From contig WRAF01000010.1 of NCBI GenBank assembly GCA_009780325.1, forward strand, positions 1 to 57,622: a stretch of 57,622 nucleotides of DNA, read 5' to 3'. A program made the position numbers and the translations under genes. The stretch comes from Bacillota bacterium. Its GTDB lineage: Bacteria; Bacillota; Clostridia; Christensenellales; Pumilibacteraceae. The notes below the pieces were generated by a model, which saw nothing but the letters and a program-made list of their open reading frames with translations, did not search any database and was not told the DNA's origin. Of this stretch, positions 17,053 through 23,893 are shown one piece after another. The stretch's first letter is position 1. The number at the start of each line of letters is the position of its first letter.

Positions 17053-17982
17053 ATGAATACAAAAATACTACAAAACAATAGTGAGAATATAAAATTAGTT
17101 GCTAGCACCATAAAAAAAGGGGGGATAGCTGCTTTTTTTACTGAAACGGTATATGGATTAGGGGCAAATGCTTTGAATACAGATGCCATTAAAAAAATAT
17201 ATCAAATTAAAGGGCGGCCTAGTGACAATCCGCTGATTATTCATTTAGATTGTGTATCTAAGATAAAAAAGTATGCGCATGTGACTGATATTGCAAAAAA
17301 GGTGATAGATAACTTTATGCCTGGTGCGGTGACGATTGTGCTTAATAAAAAGGATATTATTCCGTTAGAGGCGACAGGCGGGCTTGACAGTGTGGCGATA
17401 AGGGTGGTTAAAAGCAGTTTAGCTAAAGAATTGATTTATGAGTGCGGTATGCCCATATGTGCACCTAGTGCAAATACTTCTACTAGACCTAGTCCTACGC
17501 AAGCACAACATGTATTGGATGATTTGAATGGGAAAATAGAATATATTTTAGATGGGGGAAGCTGTGAGATTGGTTTAGAGTCAAGTGTATTGGACTGCAG
17601 GGGTGAAAGAGTGGTGCTTTTAAGGCATGGAGGAGTAGGAATTGAAGAAATAGAAAAAATAGCAGGCAAAGTAGCTGAATATAAGTTTGATGGCGGTGCG
17701 GCTTTGAGTCCAGGGCAGAAATATAAGCATTATAGTCCTAAAGCAAAGATTGTATATTTTGAACATGGCGATAATAAAAAGCTTGAAGAATTAAAAAAAT
17801 CAAGTATTAATCATAAAGTTGTGATGGGATTAGATGCAGATGATTATGCAAGGCAGCTTTTTTCTATATTTAGAGATGCGGATAAAGATGGTATAGATGT
17901 GATAATATGTGAACTGGCTATAGAGAAAGGGATTGGAAAAGCAATAAATAACAGGATAAAAAAGGCGGCTTATGGAAACTAA
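17053..17982 (+). CDS. ywlC: Threonylcarbamoyl-AMP synthase (Sua5/YwlC type)
   Basis: It makes L-threonylcarbamoyl-AMP from threonine, bicarbonate and ATP, the first step of t6A37 formation in tRNAs that read ANN codons. The YrdC/TsaC domain is clear (FFTETVYGLGANALN, IKGRPSDNPLIIHL, SVAIRVV, PICAPSANTSTRPSPTQ, ILDGG, ESSVLD), followed by GGAALSPGQKYKHYSPKAKI linking to the C-terminal Sua5 domain. Length is near the usual 340 residues. The start is uncertain: ATG at 17053 keeps the usual N-terminus, ATG at 17032 is also possible, and neither has a ribosome site. It begins back to back with the gene on the other strand and overlaps the next gene by 11 bases. Confidence 0.92.
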   Translation: MNTKILQNNSENIKLVASTIKKGGIAAFFTETVYGLGANALNTDAIKKIYQIKGRPSDNPLIIHLDCVSKIKKYAHVTDIAKKVIDNFMPGAVTIVLNKKDIIPLEATGGLDSVAIRVVKSSLAKELIYECGMPICAPSANTSTRPSPTQAQHVLDDLNGKIEYILDGGSCEIGLESSVLDCRGERVVLLRHGGVGIEEIEKIAGKVAEYKFDGGAALSPGQKYKHYSPKAKIVYFEHGDNKKLEELKKSSINHKVVMGLDADDYARQLFSIFRDADKDGIDVIICELAIEKGIGKAINNRIKKAAYGN

Positions 17983-18517
17983 AAAACCTAAAATGACCAC
18001 AACAACCAAAAAAGTCACAAAAAAAACTGTGAAAAAAGCTATTCCAAAAACCAAAGTTTTGTTTGTTTGTACAGGAAACACTTGCCGTTCTCCCATGCTT
18101 GAATTTTGTTTTAAAAGTTTTTTAAAGCAAAAAAAAATACTCTCAAAATTTGATATTAAATCAGCAGGGATAATGGCTATAGAGAGTGATTTAACTTCGC
18201 AAAATGCAATTATAGCCTTAAAAACGCATAATATCACATGCAGTCAAAAAAATGCTAGGCTGTTAGATCAAAATTTGATGAAAAAAAGTGACTATATTAT
18301 TTGCATGACAACTAATCATAAAGCTTTTATTGAAAAAGATTTTGCTAAGAGTTCGGTAAAAATTATGACTATTGGAGAGGCGTTAAGCGGGGCGGATATT
18401 CCTGACCCATATGGTTTGGGTGTAGATGAATATTGCGCAGTTTTAGAATATTTTATTTATATTTGTGAAGATATATTAAAGCTTATTAATATTAAAGGAG
18501 ATAAAGATGGCAACTAA
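17972..18517 (+). CDS. Low-molecular-weight phosphatase, probable protein arginine phosphatase (YwlE-like)
   Basis: The catalytic P-loop is intact in LFVCTGNTCRSPM (Cys-x5-Arg-Ser), and the late Asp-Pro general acid is present in IPDPYGLG. The Thr after the first Gly of the loop (CTGNTCRS) is the residue typical of arginine phosphatases rather than tyrosine phosphatases. In Firmicutes this gene commonly follows the sua5/ywlC gene, as here. An unusual N-terminal extension of about 25 residues is very rich in Lys and Thr (KKPKMTTTTKKVTKKTVKK). The ATG lies inside the end of the preceding gene, with AAGGCGG just before it, so translation is coupled. Confidence 0.85.
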   Translation: METKKPKMTTTTKKVTKKTVKKAIPKTKVLFVCTGNTCRSPMLEFCFKSFLKQKKILSKFDIKSAGIMAIESDLTSQNAIIALKTHNITCSQKNARLLDQNLMKKSDYIICMTTNHKAFIEKDFAKSSVKIMTIGEALSGADIPDPYGLGVDEYCAVLEYFIYICEDILKLINIKGDKDGN

Positions 18518-19259
18518 GAAAAAGCAAAAATTTTTTGGAGTATTGCTAGCTTGCATAGTTATTTTCATGCCGATTACTATATTTTCTGCTTGTGAAAACT
18601 TGCCGGACGAGTGTAATATAAGACCAATGTATAATGAATATTCATTTCATGTAGATAATGTTTTTGGTTGGTTAAGGTGGAGTCCTTTAAATAACACAGG
18701 TCATGACCGATGGTCATACAATGTATATGTAGATAGACATGATTTAAATGGATTTGTACAGATTGTTGATGATCCAAATTCAGGTGGCAGTAGAGGTATT
18801 AGCTTATTAAATTTAGGTTTAACATACGGGGAAAACACAGTTGTTATAAGAGATAGCATATCAGGCAATGCAGGGTATTGGGATGTTGAATTGGTTAATA
18901 ATAATACAGTGTGGGAATTATTTAATAACGATTATGCGTGTGATTTTTATTTTTTTATTCGCCATTATAGCTTTGGGAGCAGGATTAGATGGAGTATAAG
19001 TAGAGGACATTATTTAGTTTATATTAATCGCCATGACGGGCATGCTTTTGAGTTTACTGAGATTGGTACTGACGGATTTAATGGTATTCCTATAAATGTT
19101 TTGCAGCTTTCAGAAGGTAAATATACAATAAGGATTGTTGCTTTAGGGTGGGAAAGATACCACAGTGATGGCATTCTGACCACTAGACACCATATAGTCT
19201 ATTGGACATTTGAATATATAGATGGAGTTTTAGATGGGATTTTAGTCAAATATATATAA
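18507..19259 (+). CDS. Lipoprotein with two Ig-like repeats
   Basis: Function unknown. A basic start and hydrophobic core end in the lipobox IFSAC (Cys near residue 28). The mature part holds two related modules of about 90 residues: both have RWS, then YxVYVxRHD or YLVYINRHD, a GI-x-LLxL segment and an xxTIRI/NTVVI strand, which reads as a beta-sandwich repeat. It overlaps the phosphatase gene by 11 bases, and AAAGGAG precedes its ATG, so it is in the same operon. It is probably anchored outside the membrane. Confidence 0.75.
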   Translation: MATKKKQKFFGVLLACIVIFMPITIFSACENLPDECNIRPMYNEYSFHVDNVFGWLRWSPLNNTGHDRWSYNVYVDRHDLNGFVQIVDDPNSGGSRGISLLNLGLTYGENTVVIRDSISGNAGYWDVELVNNNTVWELFNNDYACDFYFFIRHYSFGSRIRWSISRGHYLVYINRHDGHAFEFTEIGTDGFNGIPINVLQLSEGKYTIRIVALGWERYHSDGILTTRHHIVYWTFEYIDGVLDGILVKYI

Positions 19260-19293
19260 AATTTAATTGTATAAAAGGAGCAAATTAGCACAA

Positions 19294-19743
19294 ATGATTG
19301 CAATAGCTTGTGACGCTGCGGCGTTTGATTTAAAAAATACGATAGCCTTTTTATTAAAAGGCAAAGGTTATGCCATAAAGGATTTTGGTACATTTTCTGA
19401 TGAGTCATGCGATTATCCCGATTTTGCTATTATGGCTGCAGCGGCTGTACAGAGCGGTGAGTGTGATAAAGGTATACTGCTATGTGGTACAGGCATAGGC
19501 ATGAGTATGGTTGCTAATAAATTTAAAGGCATAAGATGTGCTCATTGTACTGATGTTTTTAGTGCAAAAGCAACAAGAGAGCATAATGACGCCAATATAC
19601 TGGCAGTGGGTGCTAGGATTACATCTGAAAAGGATATTTTTGATATTTGCTTGGCATTTTTGAGTACAGAATTTAGCGGCGAAGAGCGGCATAAAAGAAG
19701 AGTGGATAAGATTAAAGAAATAGAACATAAGAATTTTGTATAA
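19294..19743 (+). CDS. rpiB: Ribose-5-phosphate isomerase B family protein
   Basis: RpiB interconverts ribose 5-phosphate and ribulose 5-phosphate. The family landmarks are clear: DFGTFSDESCDYPDFA, the catalytic Cys in LLCGTGIGMSMVANKFKGIR, and AKATREHNDANILAVGAR. One oddity is the N-terminal motif: most members read DHAG or DHGG after the first strand, while here it is CDAAAF, so the His that helps bind the phosphate or open the ring is lost. The related sugar isomerases LacA/LacB are an alternative. I use the ATG at 19294 because the protein family begins there; AAAGGAG is 13 bases upstream, a little far. It is last in the operon. Confidence 0.85.
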   Translation: MIAIACDAAAFDLKNTIAFLLKGKGYAIKDFGTFSDESCDYPDFAIMAAAAVQSGECDKGILLCGTGIGMSMVANKFKGIRCAHCTDVFSAKATREHNDANILAVGARITSEKDIFDICLAFLSTEFSGEERHKRRVDKIKEIEHKNFV

Positions 19744-20004
19744 AATAATTATTAATAGATATCTTATAATCTTTGATGCAAACATATTGAAATTGATTGT
19801 TTTGCATGGTCTATATAGTTTCATATATGGAGTTAAGATAACCTAAAGAAGCTTACTGTTATACATTTTTACGATATAAGGTCAATCAATGAAAATATTG
19901 AGAAAATAAAAGCCAATCAATTTATTAAATATGATAGCTATAAAATTAATTTAACTATTTTATTATAATTTTGCAACATTTTTTTATTAAGGCAATGTTT
20001 TTTG

Positions 20005-20033
20005 TTGACAGGGTAAAAGTTTTAGAGTATAAT
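20005..20033 (+). promoter_or_regulatory. Promoter of the tRNA cluster
   Basis: TTGACA, 17 bases, TATAAT: a perfect consensus promoter about 45 bases before tRNA-Gly. The 260 bases before it, after rpiB, hold no gene. Confidence 0.85.
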
Positions 20034-20080
20034 ACTAAAACTTGCAATTGATGCGGCTCTTTTTTATGTTTATCATTTAT

Positions 20081-20155
20081 GCGGAAGTGGCTCAGTGGTA
20101 GAGCGTTACCTTGCCAAGGTAAATGTCGCGAGTTCGACTCTCGTCTTCCGCTCCA
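20081..20155 (+). tRNA. tRNA-Gly (GCC)
   Basis: Complete cloverleaf with acceptor GCGGAAG paired to CTTCCGC, anticodon arm around CTTGCCAAG, T-loop TTCGACT, and encoded CCA. Confidence 0.95.
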
Positions 20156-20173
20156 TTCGTTCTTATTTTGAAC

Positions 20174-20250
20174 GGGCCTTTAGCTCAGTTGGTTAGAGCA
20201 GCCGGCTCATAACCGGCGGGTCCGGGGTTCAAGTCCCTGAAGGCCCACCA
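20174..20250 (+). tRNA. tRNA with anticodon CAT (elongator Met or Ile2)
   Basis: Complete cloverleaf with acceptor GGGCCTT paired to AAGGCCC, anticodon loop CTCATAA, and encoded CCA. It lacks the initiator features. CAT can be elongator Met, or Ile2 if C34 is modified to lysidine; the body (GGCTCATAACC arm) is seen in both annotations in Firmicutes, so I leave it open. Confidence 0.93.
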
Positions 20251-20316
20251 AGTTTTTTTGCGGACTAAATAGCTTGCATATTAAAAGGTGGATAGATTTT
20301 ATATATTGGTTTTTGT

Positions 20317-20393
20317 GGCCCGGTAGTTCAGTCGGTTAGAACGCTAGCCTGTCACGCTAGAGGTCGAGGGTTCGAGTCCCTTCCGGGTCGCCA
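20317..20393 (+). tRNA. tRNA-Asp (GTC)
   Basis: Acceptor GGCCCGG paired with CCGGGTC, anticodon loop CTGTCAC, discriminator G and encoded CCA, all as expected for Asp. Confidence 0.95.
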
Positions 20394-20449
20394 TTGTTTT
20401 GCTTTTTAAAACTAATTTTCTATTTTGATTCCTAAAATGATTATCCCGT

Positions 20450-20525
20450 GCCTCGGTAGCTCAGTCGGTAGAGCAAGGGACTGAAAATCCCTGTGTCGGC
20501 AGTTCGATTCTGCCCTGAGGCACCA
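20450..20525 (+). tRNA. tRNA-Phe (GAA)
   Basis: Acceptor GCCTCGG paired with CTGAGGC, anticodon arm GGGACTGAAAATCCC, T-loop TTCGATT, discriminator A and encoded CCA. The antisense reading frame over it is the usual tRNA artefact. Confidence 0.95.
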
Positions 20526-20533
20526 TTAAAATT

Positions 20534-20577
20534 AAAACGAGTTGAGCTTAAATGATAAAGCGAAACTCGTTTTTTTG
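20534..20577 (+). terminator. Terminator of the tRNA cluster
   Basis: AAACGAGTT, a loop of about 20 bases, AACTCGTTT and T-run. It ends the four-gene tRNA unit, so tRNA-Pro is separate. Confidence 0.85.
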
Positions 20578-20707
20578 TTAGTTTGCCATAGATAAAGTGC
20601 GTTGTATGAAAATTAGACTGACATATAAAATTATTAGTGGTCTGCAAATTGATTTTTCATGTACAATAGTCAATTTATAATCAACATATAATTTAATAAA
20701 TTATTAT

Positions 20708-20784
20708 CGAGGTATAGCGCAGTTTGGTAGCGCGCACGCTTAGGGAGCGTGAGGTCGTGGGTTCAAGTCCCGCTACCTCGACCA
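20708..20784 (+). tRNA. tRNA-Pro (AGG)
   Basis: Complete cloverleaf with acceptor CGAGGTA paired with TACCTCG, and anticodon arm CACGC, loop TTAGGGA, GCGTG, so positions 34-36 are AGG. CCA is encoded. Bacterial tRNA-Pro usually carries TGG, GGG or CGG; A34 would need conversion to inosine to read widely. Two TATAAT boxes lie at 20676 and 20687 without a clear -35. A foreign-looking, broken gene begins right at its 3' end. Confidence 0.93.
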
Positions 20785-21406
20785 GATAGCAAAAATTAGG
20801 GAGGCTTTAACTTATTCTCTTGATAACCTTATAAAAGATTATTGCTGGCAAAATGCGCTTATTGTCAATAGTTTAGCTAAGCAAGCATTGTCTATCTTGA
20901 GAACTTTTTTCGGCAGGATTAAAACTGCATTTATTAAATTTGAGAAAGATAACCCTTTTGAGAAACTTAAAGCGGAGATTGAAGAACTTGGATTGAAATG
21001 GTTTGCCTCAAGAGAAATTTTCCCTTATGAGATACAAAATGAACTAAATCAAAAGGGCAAAATAGTGTCATTCTTGGAAAGCAGCTGTGATGACAAGAGG
21101 TTTTTTGAAATCCTTAACGAATTTTATGAGACCAAAATTGATAAGGATAAAACATTAAAACGGGGAAAAGACGAGGATGCAAATTATTGGAGCAATATAA
21201 TAAATACTGGCAGGTTAGCCGACTTCAGAAATGCTATGGCACATACGAATGAAATTCAGCTAGCTGTCAACATTGAAGCCTTGGTTTATTCGTTTAACGA
21301 CGCCAAATACCTATTGAGGTATTTGAGATTTATGCAAGGCGAAGATTGGTTTCCAAACTTTGTTGAGTACGATTTTAAGTTATTAGAAGAGAGTGAGGAG
21401 AAATGA
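20785..21406 (+). pseudogene. 5'-truncated HEPN-like gene fused to the tRNA-Pro end
   Basis: An open frame without any ATG starts at the base after the tRNA CCA (reading IAKIREALTYSLDNLIKDY) and continues 200 codons. Its first possible start is a TTG at 20888 with no ribosome site, so the gene has most likely lost its 5' end. The C-terminal part contains DFRNAMAHTNEI, the R-N-x3-H pattern of HEPN ribonuclease or RNA-binding domains, in an all-helical context. The junction with the tRNA gene suggests integration or excision at this tRNA. It could still be translated from the TTG. Confidence 0.6.
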
Positions 21407-21528
21407 CTACACAAATCACTAATAAATATGAAGCGGCGTGGGTGGTGAAATGCTTGCAGCGCAAAGGGAGCGGGGCTTCAGATGGTGTCTATTGTCTTGG
21501 CTGGTGCTCGGATTGGATTGTAATGTAA
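21403..21528 (+). CDS. Small Trp/Cys-containing protein (41 aa)
   Basis: The ATG overlaps the stop of the preceding frame (ATGA) and has GAGGAG 2-7 bases upstream, so translation is probably coupled. The product has 41 residues including three Cys and three Trp, with a C-terminus CLGWCSDWIVM. A terminator follows 7 bases after the stop. I recognise no family; base composition is richer in G+C than its surroundings, as for transferred DNA. Confidence 0.4.
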   Translation: MTTQITNKYEAAWVVKCLQRKGSGASDGVYCLGWCSDWIVM

Positions 21529-21534
21529 AAAGTT

Positions 21535-21566
21535 AAAAGCTGCATTTGGGTTTGCGGCTTTTTTAT
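21535..21566 (+). terminator. Terminator after the truncated HEPN unit
   Basis: AAAAGCTGCA paired with TGCGGCTTTT (one G-T pair), then T-run. Confidence 0.75.
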
Positions 21567-21581
21567 AAAAGGAGAAAGGCA

Positions 21582-21662
21582 ATGAATAAAATAATTAAAT
21601 CTATCGAAATGCAACCAATAGTTGCGGAATTGAAAAGCAAAGTTTATTGCCGCAACTACTGA
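21582..21662 (+). CDS. Possible 26-residue leader peptide
   Basis: ATG with AAAGGAG at 9 bases distance, reading MNKIIKSIEMQPIVAELKSK and six more residues. The frame covers a 9-base inverted repeat (TAGTTGCGG 21619-21627, CCGCAACTA 21650-21658) that lies just before the XRE gene. It may be a real small peptide, an upstream frame controlling the regulator, or chance. Confidence 0.25.
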   Translation: MNKIIKSIEMQPIVAELKSKVYCRNY

Positions 21663-21697
21663 AAAATGATATAATTGGTGAAGCATAGGAGGTGCTA

Positions 21698-22249
21698 ATG
21701 GATTATAAAATTGCAGATAGACTCATTGAACTAAGAAAGAAGAGTGGATTGTCACAAGACGAACTTGCTGATAAGCTTTCAATAAGCAGGCAAGCAATTT
21801 CAAAATGGGAGAGAGGGGAATCATTGCCTGATACGGAAAACTTGATTGCTTTGTCGAAACTTTATTCAGTTACGCTAGACGAATTGGTTGCCAACGAAAA
21901 GGTTAATGAAGGAAGCATTGCTATCATTGAAAAAAGGACTGCTGCAAACTCGGCAAGCAAGTTTATAACAAAGAAGGCAACGTTTTTGATAATAGCATTG
22001 GCAGGGTTTATAGTTATGGCTGTTTGTTTAGCTTTGACTGGCTACTTTATTGCTGAGCTTATAGAGATACATCAACCAGGATTTGTTTTTGAACCGGGCG
22101 ACACTCTTCAAAGTGAAAGAGTCGGCTATATTATTTCACTTGCATTTAGTGCAATTTTCACCTTTGCTGGCTTGGTGGTTGGAATAATTTTTACCATCAA
22201 ATACCGAAGACAAAAAATAGCAAACAAAACCAGAGATACAAGTATTTGA
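21698..22249 (+). CDS. XRE-family regulator with two membrane helices
   Basis: Residues about 5-60 form a typical helix-turn-helix of the XRE type (LIELRKKSGLSQDELADKL, SISRQAISKWERGESLPD). It is followed by a linker and two membrane helices (about 92-115 and 145-168). This layout, DNA-binding head plus membrane tail, is common in Firmicutes and suggests sensing at the membrane. I take the ATG at 21698, with TAGGAGGTG just before it. TATAAT at 21670 may be its -10 box, in which case the stem at 21619-21658 overlaps the promoter and could be an operator. Confidence 0.85.
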   Translation: MDYKIADRLIELRKKSGLSQDELADKLSISRQAISKWERGESLPDTENLIALSKLYSVTLDELVANEKVNEGSIAIIEKRTAANSASKFITKKATFLIIALAGFIVMAVCLALTGYFIAELIEIHQPGFVFEPGDTLQSERVGYIISLAFSAIFTFAGLVVGIIFTIKYRRQKIANKTRDTSI

Positions 22250-22508
22250 TTTTCCGTAATTTCAAATTTATTGTCGCAAAATGTTTTGTGGAAATAATTA
22301 AAATGCGATTTTATGGTATGCAAGCCTACGGCAAGGGCGCAAAAAGCAACCTAAGACTTTTCACCTTTTTTGTGCCAAGAGGGTGATATTGGGTATATTT
22401 TGAGGTGTATTGCTGTAGGTTTGAGTCCTCTCATTGCCAAAATTTATTCAGAGATATAATATTTTGAATAATTCATAAAATCATACAGTGGATTGGCGGC
22501 TAAAAATC
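22250..22508. other. Intergenic region before the Pho unit
   Basis: No gene found. Around 22418-22440 the sequence GTAGGTTTGAGTCC resembles the T arm of a tRNA, but the flanking acceptor stem does not pair well, so I do not call a tRNA remnant. Confidence 0.4.
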
Positions 22509-22573
22509 TTTACAAATCTTTACATAGTCTTTACTAAGTCTTGCAGGTAATTGTGCAAGGCTTTTTGTATAAT
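22509..22573 (+). promoter_or_regulatory. PhoP-box cluster and promoter of pstS
   Basis: Direct repeats TTTACA (22509), TTTACA (22519), TTTACT (22530) and TTGCA (22541) are spaced 10, 11 and 11 bases, in front of TATAAT (22568-22573), with no proper -35 box. Tandem TT(A/T)ACA repeats replacing the -35 are the hallmark of promoters activated by PhoP/PhoB. Since phoP and phoR are in the same unit, autoregulation under phosphate starvation is likely. Confidence 0.75.
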
Positions 22574-22642
22574 TAGATCATACAAAGCATAAGAGCGCTT
22601 GTATAAAAACAATTTCTTTAAATAGGAGAGAAAATTATTACT

Positions 22643-23587
22643 ATGAAAAAACTTAGCAAAATTTTAATTATTGCACTTAGTGCTGCGCTTGCGTTTTTTG
22701 CTTTTACTGCTTGTGATGATATCTTTAACCCTAGCTTTGATGAAACCAGACCCATTAGTATAGTTTCAAGAGAGCCGGGCAGCGGGTCTAGAGATGCTAT
22801 TCTAGAGATGCTTTTTGGCAGCACAGATGCTCTAAACATTCAGCTTATGCAAGGCACAATAATTCAAAACAGTACCGCTGCAATTTTCACTGAAGTTAGT
22901 ACAAATCCTCAAGCAATCGGCTTTGAAAGTATGGGTCATGCGGCAGGAAGAAATGAAGTTAGAATGCTTTCAGTTGATGACTATGCGCCGACTTCTCAAA
23001 ATGTTAGAGACGGGAGTTATCCTTTTTCTAGAAATCTGTCAATTGTTTATCATGCGGAAACTTTATTAGAAAACCCAGCTGCGGCTGCTTTTAGAGATTT
23101 TATTATTTCTATTCAAGCGCAAGAAGTAGTTGATGAGCGAGGATATGTAAGTCAAATTGAAAATCCTATTGTATTTACGGCTATCCTAGGGTTAACAGGG
23201 ACAATTACAATTTCTGGGTCTACTACTGTTCATCCGCTTATGAACAGACTTGTAGAAAGATTTAGTGTTATTCAGCCGCAAGTCAATGTAGAAGTGGCTG
23301 GCGGCGGAAGCAGTGCAGGCCGCAATCATATGCGTGATGGAATAAGTGACTTTGGCATGACATCTTCTCAAGTCACGCAAAGTCAAAGAGAAAATATGGC
23401 AACAGGGGCGCACGGAACAGGCAGGACAGTGCGTGATCTTACAATTGCTGATGATGCTATTGCTATCATTGTTCATGCTTCAAACCCGCTTGAAAACATT
23501 ACAATTTATCAATTAAGACATTTATTTAATAGGGATTCGGGTACTAATTTTACTTCATGGGCACAATTAAAAGCATACGAGGCATAG
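22643..23587 (+). CDS. pstS: Phosphate-binding lipoprotein, circularly permuted PstS type
   Basis: It binds phosphate outside the membrane for the PstCAB transporter. The signal peptide ends in the lipobox FTAC. The usual domain order is inverted: the lobe normally in the C-terminal half comes first (SREPGSGSRDAILEML, residues about 42-57, then AIGFESMGH), followed by the lobe with GTITISGSTTVHPL (about 195) and GGGSSAGRNHM. All phosphate-contacting loops are present, so the permuted protein should work; I have met this order in other clostridial annotations. The ATG has AGGAGAG 12 bases upstream. It heads the Pho unit; a MITE follows 62 bases after the stop. Confidence 0.87.
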   Translation: MKKLSKILIIALSAALAFFAFTACDDIFNPSFDETRPISIVSREPGSGSRDAILEMLFGSTDALNIQLMQGTIIQNSTAAIFTEVSTNPQAIGFESMGHAAGRNEVRMLSVDDYAPTSQNVRDGSYPFSRNLSIVYHAETLLENPAAAAFRDFIISIQAQEVVDERGYVSQIENPIVFTAILGLTGTITISGSTTVHPLMNRLVERFSVIQPQVNVEVAGGGSSAGRNHMRDGISDFGMTSSQVTQSQRENMATGAHGTGRTVRDLTIADDAIAIIVHASNPLENITIYQLRHLFNRDSGTNFTSWAQLKAYEA

Positions 23588-23648
23588 AAAGGTATGTCAA
23601 TATCAGTTTCTTCGCTTGCAGTGCTTGGTTATTTTGGTCTTTATACAC

Positions 23649-23856
23649 TAGCCCTGTCTTGAAAATAAAATAGGAAAGAGTAGAGGCAACAATGTTGTTC
23701 AAAAACTCCGCATTCGGTCGTCAATACTGCTAGTATAGCCTTTTTCAAGTGTTCATTTTTGTCCTGGCACGAGAAGTGCATTGCCACGAATACTTCTTGG
23801 CAATGCAATTAAAAATATGCTCACTATACACCCAATTTATTTTCAAGACAGGTCTA
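23649..23856. mobile_element. MITE, copy 2 (inside the pst unit)
   Basis: Flanking TA, left end GCCCTGTCTTGAAAATAAAAT, right end TTTATTTTCAAGACAGGTC and TA. Compared with copies 1 and 3 it has about 35 extra bases that form a perfect inner stem GCATTGCCA paired with TGGCAATGC. It lies between pstS and pstCA, and may end or weaken transcription there. Confidence 0.88.
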
Positions 23857-23893
23857 GTATCAAACAAGCGATTTTTTCTAAACATAAAATTTG

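Noticed and set aside
20441-20647. Minus-strand frame containing GQNRTADTGIFSP
   Set aside because: This is the antisense of tRNA-Phe, a common false protein in databases.
22410-22445. tRNA-like 3' fragment (GTAGGTTTGAGTCC)
   Set aside because: Only a T-arm resemblance is seen; the acceptor stem and the rest of a tRNA do not pair.
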